Assembly (NCBI GenBank): GCA_024742415.1
Contig: JANSYN010000015.1
Span: 36,566-100,565, forward strand
Length of the DNA stretch: 64,000 nucleotides
From: Gammaproteobacteria bacterium
GTDB lineage: Bacteria > Pseudomonadota > Gammaproteobacteria > Pseudomonadales > Halieaceae
Direction of reading: 5' to 3'
Below, piece by piece: positions 1 through 8,795 of this stretch; the first letter of the stretch is position 1, and each line of letters starts with the position of its first letter. The notes beneath the pieces were generated by a model that was not told the origin of the DNA, made no database searches, and saw only the letters and a program-made list of their open reading frames with translations. Position numbers and translations under genes: made by a program.

Positions 1-680
1 GCGACCGAGCCGGTGAATGAGACTTTATCGACTCCGCCCTCAACAATGGCGGCGCCGGTTTCGCCGTCGCCCAGCAATACCTGCAGTACGCCTTCCGGCA
101 ACCCTGCCTGGCGGAAAATGTCTTCTGCCAGCTTGGCCGAATAGGGAGTGACCTCCGAACCTTTGGCGACGATGGCATTGCCGGCCATGATGGCCTGGGC
201 GGCCTGGTTCATCACCAGTACGAAGGGCCCGTTCCAGGGAGTGATCAAGCCAACCACGCCCAGGGGCTTGTACACGATGCGCAGTTGCTTCATCAATCCG
301 AGCAAACCATGAACCTTGCGTTTGCGCGGCTTCAGGAACTTCTCGGCGTTTTTGGCGTAGTAGCACAGTTGGTCAGCTACCGAGAACACTTCCATACTCA
401 TCGCATCAGTGCGCGCTTTGCCGGTTTCCTGCACGACGGTATCGATGATGTCATCCTGGCGCTCGATCACGATTTTCAGGGCGCGCTCGAGCACTTCCCG
501 CCGCTCTTTCATGGATGTCCTGGCCCAGGCTTTTTGTGCCTCGCGCGCTTTGGCGATGGCTGCGGCCACATCTTCAGCGTTGGCGCACACCAACTCACCG
601 GTGGGCTCCAGCGTAACGGGGCTGCGCAACTGCAGGCGGCGGCGCGAATCGGTGGATTCGATGGCTTCGTAGATCGACAT
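1..680 (-). CDS. Aldehyde dehydrogenase, N-terminal part (cut by the window edge)
   Basis: Reading leftward from the ATG at 680 gives about 226 residues of an NAD(P)-dependent aldehyde dehydrogenase before the window ends. The ITPWNGPF segment and the GNAIVAKGSEVTPYSA stretch match the cofactor-binding part of the ALDH superfamily. The later DGETGAAIVEGGVDKVSFTGS follows the Rossmann region. The catalytic Cys and Glu lie outside the window, so substrate class cannot be set; a benzaldehyde or coniferyl-aldehyde type enzyme is possible. A GGAGAG ribosome site sits just upstream of the ATG. A palindrome at 707-726 lies in the promoter region and suggests repressor control. Confidence 0.85.
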   Translation of the reverse strand, partial: MSIYEAIESTDSRRRLQLRSPVTLEPTGELVCANAEDVAAAIAKAREAQKAWARTSMKERREVLERALKIVIERQDDIIDTVVQETGKARTDAMSMEVFSVADQLCYYAKNAEKFLKPRKRKVHGLLGLMKQLRIVYKPLGVVGLITPWNGPFVLVMNQAAQAIMAGNAIVAKGSEVTPYSAKLAEDIFRQAGLPEGVLQVLLGDGETGAAIVEGGVDKVSFTGSV

Positions 681-706
681 GGGGACTCTCCTTAACTGGG
701 ATCACT

Positions 707-726
707 AAACTAATAAGCGTTAGTTT
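707..726. promoter_or_regulatory. Perfect inverted repeat, TetR-type operator candidate
   Basis: AAACTAA (707-713) and TTAGTTT (720-726) are perfect inverted arms around a 6-base spacer, 27 bases upstream of the aldehyde dehydrogenase start. Size, symmetry and position resemble operators of TetR/AcrR-family repressors that control lipid or aldehyde catabolism genes. No regulator gene lies in the window, so the binding protein is unknown. Confidence 0.4.
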
Positions 727-846
727 GTCTGTCAACGTTCGCCGGGTAGCGCGGCAGTGAAAATCACGGCAGGTATAGGGAGTTTTACCTACAGGACGCG
801 CTACTGGCCTTGTGGCGGTATTAACACGCCTTACAGGGCGGCATGA

Positions 847-1737
847 ATGTGGAATAATGCGCCTCTTTCAGCGTCGAAGCCAAACATAACTATGACAGCG
901 TCCCCCACGCTTCTGCTGCTCTTCTACTGCCTTGCTATTGCCGCATTTTCCTTCCTTGGGGGGCAGTTGATCGACCGCATCAAGCTCACCCACACGGCCA
1001 CGCAACTGGTGATGAGCCTGGTGTCAGGCCTGATGTTGGGAGTGGCCTTCTATCATTTGCTGCCCCACAGTATTGCCATGGCCGGCACACCGGACGCCAC
1101 AGACCTTGCGGTGTGGTGGTTGATGCTGGGCCTGGTGGTAATGCTCCTGCTGTTGCGACTGTTCCAGTTCCACGAGCATGACTTCAGTGCCGAGCATGGC
1201 GAACAGCACGATCACCCTCACGCGCATGCCCACGCGGGTGATCACGACGCCCATCGTTTTAGCTGGCTGGGTATTGGCTTTGGTCTGGCGCTGCACACAT
1301 TGATTGACGGCATCGCACTGGGCGCGGTCATGCGTGGCGGCGCGGCTGAGGGGCTGGTCGGCCTCGGAGTTTTCCTGGCCATTTTGCTGCACAAGCCGCT
1401 GGATGCCATGTCGATCGTGACGGTGATGAAGGCGGGCGGCTGGAGTCATACGGCCCGGCGCAACGTAAACCTGTTGTTTGCCATGATGTGCCCGCTGGGT
1501 GCGCTGTTGTTTTACTTCGGGCTGGATGCCGTAGACGGCAATGTGGCGGTGGTGGCGGCCGCGCTGGCGTTCTCGGCCGGTGCGTTTATCTGTATTGCCC
1601 TGAGCGATTTACTGCCCGAGGTGCATTTTCATTCTCACGATCGTTTCAAGCTGACGCTGGCGCTGCTGGTCGGTATTGCCATTGCCTACTCGATCGGGAT
1701 GGTAGAACCCGCAGGCATTCACGACATTGCCCATTAG
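847..1737 (+). CDS. ZIP-family divalent metal transporter
   Basis: A polytopic membrane protein of up to 296 residues with about eight hydrophobic segments. It carries the ZIP signature: HTLIDGIALGA in the fourth membrane helix and HKPLDA in the fifth, which supply the metal-coordinating His and Asp residues. Between helices 3 and 4 is a His-rich loop with alternating HAHAHAGDHDAH, typical of zinc-binding cytoplasmic loops. ZIP proteins move zinc, iron or other divalent metals into the cytoplasm. Start choice is uncertain: the ATG at 892 (MTASPT) would remove 15 hydrophilic residues and put the first helix near the N-terminus. It stands alone between two minus-strand genes, so there is no operon context. 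Confidence 0.85.
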   Translation: MWNNAPLSASKPNITMTASPTLLLLFYCLAIAAFSFLGGQLIDRIKLTHTATQLVMSLVSGLMLGVAFYHLLPHSIAMAGTPDATDLAVWWLMLGLVVMLLLLRLFQFHEHDFSAEHGEQHDHPHAHAHAGDHDAHRFSWLGIGFGLALHTLIDGIALGAVMRGGAAEGLVGLGVFLAILLHKPLDAMSIVTVMKAGGWSHTARRNVNLLFAMMCPLGALLFYFGLDAVDGNVAVVAAALAFSAGAFICIALSDLLPEVHFHSHDRFKLTLALLVGIAIAYSIGMVEPAGIHDIAH

Positions 1738-1842
1738 CCGCTGCTGCCTGGTAAAGCCCAGGAGTACTGCCAACGTGGTCGGCCGCGCCTGTCCGTAGTG
1801 GCCACCAGGGCGCTGTCGCGTGCGCCAGAGCCCAAAGCAACG

Positions 1843-2925
1843 TTACTTTTTGGCCCCCGCCGCCAGCGCCAGTGCGGCTGTTTCTTGCGCATGGCCGACG
1901 CGCTCACGCCAGCCCGCCAGACGTTCTTCAACAATAGCGGCCAATGCCGTGATGTGCCCTGCGTCACTGTTCAGGCAGGGAATGTACTCGAAGCGTTTGC
2001 CGCCCGCCGTCGTAAATATATCGCGGTTCTCCATGGCGATTTCTTCGAGGGTTTCGAGGCAGTCGGCCGCAAAGCCCGGACAGATGACCTGCACGGATTC
2101 GGTACCCTCTTTGGGTAGCTGACCGAGTGTTTCATCTGTGTAAGGTCGCAGCCATTCTGCTTTGCCAAAGCGCGACTGAAATGTAGTGATGTAGTGCTCA
2201 GGTGCCAGGCCAAGTTCGGTGGCGATCAGGCGCGTGGTTTTCAGGCACTGGCAGTGATAGGGGTCCCCCTGGTCGAGGTAGCGTCTGGGTTCGCCGTGGT
2301 AGGAAAACACCAGCTTGTCAGCGCTGCCGTGTTGCTCCCTGAACTGGCGGATGCTGTTGGCCACTGCGCTGATGTACTGTGGGTGGTCGTGATAGCTGCC
2401 AATGAATTGTAAGTCAGGCACCCAGCGGCGTTGTTGGAAGTTTGCGGCAATGGCGTCGAAAGTCGAGCCAGTGGTTGCGCAGCTGTAGTGCGGGTAGAGC
2501 GGCAGCACGACCAGCCTGTCCACCCCTTGTTCCTGCAGGCGTTGCAGGACGCTGGCCAAAGACGGCTCTCCATAGCGCATGGCGTAGTCCACGACAATGT
2601 CATCGCCATGGCCTTGTGCCAGCGCCTGCTTCAGGCCCGCCGCCTGGTCTTGCGTATGCAGCAGTAAGGGGGAACCGCGATCCGTCCAGATTTTGGCATA
2701 CGCGGCGGCTGAACGTGCCGGCCGCACATTAAGAATGATGCCGTACAGAATCGGCAGCCAGACGAGCCGGGGTATTTCTACCACGCGTGGGTCCGACAGA
2801 AACTCCCGAAGAAACCGGCGCACCGCTTTTTTCTCTGCCCGCTCGGGCGTCCCCAGGTTGGTGATCAGCACGCCCGTTTTGCGCGGCTGGGCATGTTCGA
2901 ACGCTGCATTTGCGAGATATTTCAT
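1843..2925 (-). CDS. hemH: Ferrochelatase
   Basis: A 360-residue protein matching HemH throughout. Ferrochelatase inserts ferrous iron into protoporphyrin IX, the last step of protoheme synthesis, at the inner face of the cytoplasmic membrane. Visible signatures are GVLITNLGTP at the N-terminus, FSYHGEPRRYLDQGDPYHCQC with the catalytic His near residue 210, and CPGFAADCLETLEEI with the conserved Glu near residue 291. Length is slightly above the usual 320-350 because of a short C-terminal alanine-rich tail. It is transcribed alone and divergently from the acyl-CoA dehydrogenase operon starting at 3100, so the promoters of both must lie in 2926-3099. Confidence 0.96.
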   Translation of the reverse strand: MKYLANAAFEHAQPRKTGVLITNLGTPERAEKKAVRRFLREFLSDPRVVEIPRLVWLPILYGIILNVRPARSAAAYAKIWTDRGSPLLLHTQDQAAGLKQALAQGHGDDIVVDYAMRYGEPSLASVLQRLQEQGVDRLVVLPLYPHYSCATTGSTFDAIAANFQQRRWVPDLQFIGSYHDHPQYISAVANSIRQFREQHGSADKLVFSYHGEPRRYLDQGDPYHCQCLKTTRLIATELGLAPEHYITTFQSRFGKAEWLRPYTDETLGQLPKEGTESVQVICPGFAADCLETLEEIAMENRDIFTTAGGKRFEYIPCLNSDAGHITALAAIVEERLAGWRERVGHAQETAALALAAGAKK

Positions 2926-3099
2926 AGTGCGGCCAATATACGGGTGACGACCTGTGCTGCCAAGTCGGAATCAGTGCTTTGCTGCTGTTAAGCTGCTGTC
3001 ATCATTGCCCAAATCGATGGCGCCTTTACACATGCACTTCAATGGGGTTTTTGATTAGACTTAGTGCCCTTACGTAAATCCGCCGAAAAGAGATGACTC

Positions 3100-4272
3100 A
3101 TGTCACTGGATTTTGACAGCGCCCGCCTGCCCAACCCCAACCTGCGCGAAGAGCACCACGAATGGCGCGCCCAGCTGCGCAAGTTTATAGACGCAGAAAT
3201 CATGCCCTATGCCCAGGACTGGGACGAAGACGGCCATATTCCCATCGAACTGTGGCCCAAGGCTGCGGCGGTGGGCCTGCTCGGTTTGGGTTACCCCGAG
3301 GAATTTGGTGGCACCAGCGAAGGCATTGATTCCTGGCACGGCTGGGTTGCCAACGAGGAGCTGGCCAGGGTGGGTGTGGGCGGTGTGGCCGCCAGCCTGA
3401 TGGTCCACGGCATTGGCTTGCCGCCAATCATCAACTGGGGCACGCAGGCCATGAAGGAAGCGATTGCGCCGCTCGTGCTGGCGGGCAAAAAACACATCTC
3501 TCTGGGTATTACCGAGCCGGGTGCCGGCTCCGATGTGGCGCAGCTTTCGACGACAGCGGTACGTGACGGCGATCACTACATCGTCAATGGCTCCAAGACG
3601 TACATCACCGGCGGCATGCGCGCCAACTGGGTATCTACCGCCGTGCGCACCGGTGAGGACGGTGCCAGGGGAGTGTCGATGCTCCTGATTCCGACCGACG
3701 CCGAGGGTTTCAGTCGGACGCAGTTGGATAAAAAGCAGGGCTGGTGGGCTTCCGATACCGCCACGTTGTATTTCGATAACGTGCGCGTGCCAGTGAGTAA
3801 TTTGATCGGCGAGGAAAACAAGGGCTTTCTGGTGATCATGACCAATTTCAACGGTGAACGTATGGGCATGGCTGCGGCCATGGAGGCGCTTGGGCGAGTG
3901 TGCCTGGAAGAAGCCGTTGCCTGGGCGCGCGAGCGCAACACTTTTGGCAAGCGCCTTGCTGACCACCAGGTGATCCGCCACAAGATTGCGCAGATGAAGC
4001 AAAAACTCAATGCCACCCAGGCCTACATTCGTATGTGCTACGAAACCATAGAGGCCGGCACGGCCAACCCGGGCGATATTGCGCTACTGAAGGTCCAGGC
4101 CAGCGAAACCATGGAATTTTGCGCGCGCGAGGCGATGCAGATCCTTGGCGGTATCGGTTATATGCGCGGCAACCGCGTCGAGCGGATCTACCGGGAGGTA
4201 CGCGTGAATGCAATCGGTGGCGGCTCGGAAGAGATCATGCGCGATCTGGCGTCACGGCAATACGGACTATGA
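3100..4272 (+). CDS. Acyl-CoA dehydrogenase (first of three)
   Basis: A 390-residue flavoenzyme of the acyl-CoA dehydrogenase superfamily, which oxidises acyl-CoA thioesters to 2-enoyl-CoA with FAD. The EPGAGSDV segment (about 139-146), the ARERNTFGKRLADHQ FAD-contact region and the C-terminal QILGGIGYMRGNRVERIYREVR block are all present. The Glu of the medium-chain YEGT motif is replaced by glycine (AIGGGSEEI). A FNGER Glu near residue 253 sits where long-chain and isovaleryl-CoA dehydrogenases place their catalytic base, so a long-chain or branched substrate is more likely. Its stop overlaps the start of the downstream GST gene (ATGA), so the two are translationally coupled. Confidence 0.92.
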   Translation: MSLDFDSARLPNPNLREEHHEWRAQLRKFIDAEIMPYAQDWDEDGHIPIELWPKAAAVGLLGLGYPEEFGGTSEGIDSWHGWVANEELARVGVGGVAASLMVHGIGLPPIINWGTQAMKEAIAPLVLAGKKHISLGITEPGAGSDVAQLSTTAVRDGDHYIVNGSKTYITGGMRANWVSTAVRTGEDGARGVSMLLIPTDAEGFSRTQLDKKQGWWASDTATLYFDNVRVPVSNLIGEENKGFLVIMTNFNGERMGMAAAMEALGRVCLEEAVAWARERNTFGKRLADHQVIRHKIAQMKQKLNATQAYIRMCYETIEAGTANPGDIALLKVQASETMEFCAREAMQILGGIGYMRGNRVERIYREVRVNAIGGGSEEIMRDLASRQYGL

Positions 4273-4907
4273 GCATGAAGCTTTGGCATTGTCATGGCGC
4301 GCGCTCCCTGCGCGCTCTATGGACACTGGAAGAACTCGAACTGGATTACGAGCTCGAAGTACTGCCATTCCCCCCCAGAATATTCAACCGTGAGTACCTG
4401 GAAGTGAATAGCCTGGGGACGGTGCCGTACTTTGTGGATGGCGATACGCAAATGACCGAGTCCGCCGGCATTTGCCAGTACCTGGTGGATCGCTACGAGC
4501 GCTATGAGTTTGGCCTGCGACCGCAGCACCCTGAATATGGCGCCTACCTGAACTGGCTGCATCACTCCGACGCGACGCTGACCTTCCCGCAGACTATATC
4601 CATGCGTTACTACTACCTGGAACCTACGCCAGAAAAACAGGCCGTGGCGGACGATTACGCCAAGTGGTTTATCGCGCGCTTGCGCAGGCTTGATACGCAT
4701 CTGGAAAGCCACGAATACCTGGTGGATAACCGGTTCACTATTGCCGATATCGCCGTGGGCTACGCGCTTTACCTGGGCCGGGCACTGAAATTTGAAGAGC
4801 GCTACAAACTGCAAACTGCGGCTTACCTGGCGCGACTGATGGAGCGCCCGGCGTTCAAGCGGGCGGACGATCAGGGGGAGCCGATGGCCTTCCCCGACAG
4901 AGGATAA
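4269..4907 (+). CDS. Glutathione S-transferase family protein
   Basis: Starting at the ATG that overlaps the previous stop gives a 212-residue protein of usual GST length. The N-terminal thioredoxin-like domain begins KLWHCHGARSLRALWTLEEL. It contains the cis-proline motif GTVPYF and the ESAGICQYLVDRY glutathione-contact segment, where ESA/ESxAI is conserved. The helical C-terminal domain includes FTIADIAVGYALYLG, the usual N-capping and Asp motif of GST helix 6. Coupling to acyl-CoA dehydrogenases suggests a role in detoxifying or isomerising an intermediate, but that is inference. Confidence 0.88.
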   Translation: MSMKLWHCHGARSLRALWTLEELELDYELEVLPFPPRIFNREYLEVNSLGTVPYFVDGDTQMTESAGICQYLVDRYERYEFGLRPQHPEYGAYLNWLHHSDATLTFPQTISMRYYYLEPTPEKQAVADDYAKWFIARLRRLDTHLESHEYLVDNRFTIADIAVGYALYLGRALKFEERYKLQTAAYLARLMERPAFKRADDQGEPMAFPDRG

Positions 4908-4911
4908 CAAC

Positions 4912-6114
4912 ATGAGTGTAAGCGAACAGGAACTGGGCGAATTCCGCGCTGAAGTCTCAGCGTGGATGGAAGTGAACAACCCCGGGGATCCCGGCTTTTT
5001 GCTGCCACAAACCTTTATGGAAGTGGGCGACGAACGCCAGCTGGAGTTTTTGCGCGAGTGGCAGCACAAGGTGTGGTCTGCGGGGTATCTCGGTATGGCA
5101 TGGCCGAAGGAGTATGGCGGCGGCGGCGTAGACCCGGCGTTTCAGGCAGTAGCGGACGCCGAGATGCGCCGGCACAACGTGCCCATCTGTTTCAATGTGA
5201 TCGGCCTTGGCTGGGCCGGGCCATTGATTAACGACATCGGCACCGAGGCCGAGAAAGCCCGTTACCTGAAGGGTATTCTCAACGCCGAAGATGTGTGGTG
5301 TCAGGGCTTTTCGGAGCCGGATCACGGCTCGGACCTGGGCAGCGCACAAACACGTGCCGTGCGCGACGGTGACGAATACGTGATCAATGGCCAGAAGATC
5401 TGGACCACCATGGGCAATTTCGCCAAGTACATGATTTTGCTGGCGCGCACCAATCCCGAGGCAGAGCGCAAGTACGATGGGCTCTCTTTCTTCCTGTCGC
5501 CCATGGACGCCCCCGGTATTGATACGCGGCCGATTCGCAAGATCACCGGTGAATATGGCTTTACCGAAACCTTCTTTACCGACGCGCGCATTCCGGCAGA
5601 CTGCCTCATGGGTGAAGAGGGGCAGGGGTGGCGCATTGCGATGCAAACGCTGCAATATGAACGTGGCGCAGAAGCGGGCGCGGCCGGCGGCCTGGCGATG
5701 GTGCGCGTTACCGTTGACGACATGATTAACGACCTGCAGGGTATTCAGCGCGATGGCGAACCCGTATTGCAGGACCCGATCGTGCGCGACCAGTTGGTGC
5801 AGGCAATCATGGAAGAGAAGGCCCTGGCCCTTGGCGACCGACGCGCGCAAATCAGCCACCTCACCTCGGACTACCCTGGCTCACTGCCGCTGTCGCACAA
5901 GCTCCGCTTCACCGAGATGACACGCCGTATGCGCCAGCTGGCGATCAGTCTGCAGGGCGCCGAGGGCGGTTTGTACGTGGGTGATGCCACTGCCAGGCAG
6001 GGCGGCTTTTGGCAGCGCGCGTATTTCAACAGCTTCTCTGCAACCATTGGTGGCGGTACCAGCCAGGTGCAGGCCAACATTGTAGCCGAACACATTCTCG
6101 GTTTGCCGAAGTAG
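4912..6114 (+). CDS. Acyl-CoA dehydrogenase (second of three)
   Basis: A 400-residue acyl-CoA dehydrogenase in the same operon, beginning four bases after the GST stop. It has the MAWPKEYGG start of the substrate domain, FSEPDHGSDL as the FAD/substrate loop, KIWTTMGNFA, and a C-terminal SATIGGGTSQVQANIVAEHILGLPK. The C-terminal catalytic Glu position is glycine; a YER Glu near residue 250 is the likely base. In actinobacterial and proteobacterial steroid side-chain degradation, a long ACAD such as this pairs with a shorter, diverged partner to form an alpha2beta2 enzyme. The gene at 6124 fits as the partner. Confidence 0.92.
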   Translation: MSVSEQELGEFRAEVSAWMEVNNPGDPGFLLPQTFMEVGDERQLEFLREWQHKVWSAGYLGMAWPKEYGGGGVDPAFQAVADAEMRRHNVPICFNVIGLGWAGPLINDIGTEAEKARYLKGILNAEDVWCQGFSEPDHGSDLGSAQTRAVRDGDEYVINGQKIWTTMGNFAKYMILLARTNPEAERKYDGLSFFLSPMDAPGIDTRPIRKITGEYGFTETFFTDARIPADCLMGEEGQGWRIAMQTLQYERGAEAGAAGGLAMVRVTVDDMINDLQGIQRDGEPVLQDPIVRDQLVQAIMEEKALALGDRRAQISHLTSDYPGSLPLSHKLRFTEMTRRMRQLAISLQGAEGGLYVGDATARQGGFWQRAYFNSFSATIGGGTSQVQANIVAEHILGLPK

Positions 6115-6123
6115 GGGTTTGTG

Positions 6124-7248
6124 ATGTCAGTACGAGGAAACACCAGCCTGCAGTTTACCCAGGACCAGGCCATGCTGATGGACGTGGCGACTGAATTCTG
6201 CCGCAATAAATCACCGATTGCCGTGGTGCGTGACAATCTTGAAAACGGCCCCGGCTATGATGAGTCAGTATGGCAGGAGATTATCGGTCTCGGCTGGAGC
6301 GGCATCGCCCTGCCTGAAAGTTGTGGCGGCGCGGGCCTTGGGTTGGGCGCACTGGTGCCGGTCGTTGAAGCCATGGGTAAAACCATGCTGACCACGCCGT
6401 TGATCAGCACCGCAATCGCCGGCCAGCTATTACAACGCGCCGGCGGCAGCGGGTGTGAGCCGGTGCTGGCAGACATTGCAGCGGGGGCGGCGGCCACGGT
6501 GGCGTGGTTGGAAGGCGGTGATTGGGGTGATACCCGGGTAGCCACGCAGATAGATGCCAATGGCACGCTGAGCGGGCGCAAGCGCCTGGTCACCGATGCA
6601 GAAGCTGCGCAGTTCATTATTGCGCCAGCCATGCGCGCGGGCGAACGTGTGCTGGCCATTGTGCGTGCGGAGCAGCTTTCACAGGATGCGATCACGCCCA
6701 ATACCCTGATCGACCAGACGCGCCGTTCGGCAGACGTTGACCTGACTGGCGTTGTCGTTGCACCCGAGCATATCGTTTCAGGCCCTGCGGTGGAAAATGC
6801 CCTGCGCGACGCCCGGCTTGTTGGAGCCTTGCTCATTGCTGGCGAAGCCGTGGGTACGGGTTCAGCGTGTCTGGCCACCATTGTGGAGTATCTCAAAACA
6901 CGCAAGCAGTTTGGCAAGTTGATCGGTTCCTACCAGGCACTCAAACACCCAACGGTGGATATTCTCTTGCAGGTCGATTCCTCACGCTCGCTGGTGTACC
7001 ACGCTGCAACGCTGGTGCAAGGTGGCGTGCTGGACAAAGACGCAGAAGTCGCCTGTCGCATGGCCAAGGCCATGGCGACCGAGACCCTGTGCTATGCCGG
7101 TGACCGGGCCGTGCAGTTCCATGGCGGCATGGGCTTCACCTATGAATGCGACGCCCAGTTGTATATTCGCCGCGCACAGTGGAGCCAGCAACAGTTTGGC
7201 GATGCGCGGCATCACCGCAAGGTGCTGGCCAGCCTGTTGCTCGATTAA
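6124..7248 (+). CDS. Acyl-CoA dehydrogenase-like subunit (third of three)
   Basis: A 374-residue, more divergent ACAD. The C-terminal FAD-binding half is kept (YLKTRKQFGKLIGSYQALKH, HGGMGFTYECDAQLYIRRAQ). The middle domain lacks the EPxxGSD loop and I see no obvious catalytic Glu. That pattern fits the non-catalytic or half-site subunit of heteromeric ACADs. A GTG at 6121 could also start it, but the adjacent ATG at 6124 is preferred. It follows the previous gene by nine bases and closes the operon. Confidence 0.87.
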   Translation: MSVRGNTSLQFTQDQAMLMDVATEFCRNKSPIAVVRDNLENGPGYDESVWQEIIGLGWSGIALPESCGGAGLGLGALVPVVEAMGKTMLTTPLISTAIAGQLLQRAGGSGCEPVLADIAAGAAATVAWLEGGDWGDTRVATQIDANGTLSGRKRLVTDAEAAQFIIAPAMRAGERVLAIVRAEQLSQDAITPNTLIDQTRRSADVDLTGVVVAPEHIVSGPAVENALRDARLVGALLIAGEAVGTGSACLATIVEYLKTRKQFGKLIGSYQALKHPTVDILLQVDSSRSLVYHAATLVQGGVLDKDAEVACRMAKAMATETLCYAGDRAVQFHGGMGFTYECDAQLYIRRAQWSQQQFGDARHHRKVLASLLLD

Positions 7249-7385
7249 AGGTCAGGCCATTACAAAATAGAGTTTCTAAACCTGCGAAAAAGACCGTTTT
7301 TGACCGCGTGTTTTTGCCGCTGCCACTAGGGAAACATCGGCGATTCGTATAGAATTGCCGCCTCATCGTAACCCGCTGTTCCCTC

Positions 7386-8795
7386 ATGCCCAAAAAATCC
7401 GGAGGCCTCAAAGACCGAGCCGTGCCACGCAGCTTGGCCGCGTCCCTTGCCGGGATTCGCGCAGGCGGTGCGCTGGCCGTTGACTCCGCCTTTGGACGTG
7501 TGACCGGCAGGCAATCCGGCTCGGGGGATTCCAGCTTTGCGCGCCGTGAAGCGCGCCGGTTCGTCAATGAACTGGGCCAGTTGAAAGGCACCTACGTCAA
7601 GATCGGCCAGATGCTGGCCCTGTTTGGCGAGCAGTTTTTACCGCCGGTGCTGGTAGATGCGCTGCATGAGCTTTCCGATAGCACCGAGCCCTTGCACTGG
7701 GACGCACTGGAGTCGTTTGCCCGCAGCAGCCTGGGCGAGCGCTACGCCGAACTTGAAATAGACCACGATGCCGTTGCTGCGGCTTCACTGGCGCAGGTAC
7801 ACCTGGCAAAAGTAAAAAAGACGGGGGACTGGATCTGCCTGAAAATCCAGTACCCCGGGCTTGCCCAGGTGATCGATGCCGATTTTGATGTTGTGGTACG
7901 CATGTTGCTGGTGGCGCGCTGGGTCAAGGCCGGGCGTGAACTCGATGACTGGCTGGAGTCCATGCGCGAGCATCTGCATAACGAAATCGACTATCGTCGA
8001 GAGGCCCGCATGACGGCCCGTATGGCGGCGCTCACCGCAGCCGCCCGCGCACGCTATGTGCCTTACCACGTGCCGGAGCTGTACCCGCACTTTTGCACGG
8101 ACTCCATCCTGGCAATGGAATACGTGGAAGGGTACTCGGTATCGGACGACATCGTTTCCAAGCTGTCACTGGAGCGCCGTAACACCATGGCCCAGGCCAT
8201 GCTCGAGCTGTTTTTCTACGAGGTTTACGACTGGGGCCTGCTGCAAACTGATCCAAACTACGGCAACTACCTGCTGCGGCTGGACGACAGGCGTCGCCGC
8301 ACGGGTGCTGATGAACTGGTACTGCTGGATTTTGGCTCCGTGCTCGAACCCGGCGAAGATTTCATGCAGCACCTGCGCAGCACCATTGCCGCCGGTATGT
8401 GCGGCGACGAGGCGCAACTGGTTGAAGGCCTGATCGGCCTGGGGTGTTTAACGCAGGATTCAAGCGACGAAGCGCGCCAGCTGTTTGCGGATTTTTGCCT
8501 GCACCTGCTTGAGCCGCTGCGCGCTCCGCAAGATTTGCCAGCCGAATACCTGAATGCGCAGGGCCAGTACTGCTGGTCGCAGTCACGGTTGATGCGCCGC
8601 GCCGGCAAGAAGGCCGCCACCTCGGCGGCAACGCGGCATTTCTCGCCGCCATCGCGTGACTTCGCCCTGATCGCACGCAAACTCAGTGGACTGTTCAATT
8701 TTATCGCGCTGCTGGATGCGCAGTTCAACGCCCATACCATGGCCCAGGAGCATATTACGCGCTGGCGGCAGAGGCAGGCTCGTGCCACCCACTAA
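7386..8795 (+). CDS. ABC1/UbiB (ADCK) family atypical kinase-like protein
   Basis: A 469-residue protein with the landmarks of the UbiB/ADCK family. It has a KxGQ motif (YVKIGQ) in the N-terminal helical extension, an alanine-rich nucleotide loop AAASLAQVH, and ICLKIQYPG with the ATP-contact lysine. It also has QTDPNYGNYL and LLDFGS, the metal-binding DFG equivalent. Family members are membrane-associated ATPases or kinases linked to ubiquinone synthesis and lipid homeostasis. It lacks the C-terminal membrane helices of canonical UbiB and no other ubi genes are near, so assignment to ubiquinone synthesis itself is not supported. A second family member follows with overlapping ends. Confidence 0.85.
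   Translation: MPKKSGGLKDRAVPRSLAASLAGIRAGGALAVDSAFGRVTGRQSGSGDSSFARREARRFVNELGQLKGTYVKIGQMLALFGEQFLPPVLVDALHELSDSTEPLHWDALESFARSSLGERYAELEIDHDAVAAASLAQVHLAKVKKTGDWICLKIQYPGLAQVIDADFDVVVRMLLVARWVKAGRELDDWLESMREHLHNEIDYRREARMTARMAALTAAARARYVPYHVPELYPHFCTDSILAMEYVEGYSVSDDIVSKLSLERRNTMAQAMLELFFYEVYDWGLLQTDPNYGNYLLRLDDRRRRTGADELVLLDFGSVLEPGEDFMQHLRSTIAAGMCGDEAQLVEGLIGLGCLTQDSSDEARQLFADFCLHLLEPLRAPQDLPAEYLNAQGQYCWSQSRLMRRAGKKAATSAATRHFSPPSRDFALIARKLSGLFNFIALLDAQFNAHTMAQEHITRWRQRQARATH

Noticed and set aside
3103..4002. 299-codon open frame antisense to the first acyl-CoA dehydrogenase
   Set aside because: No motif is present and the sense strand has clear ACAD motifs.
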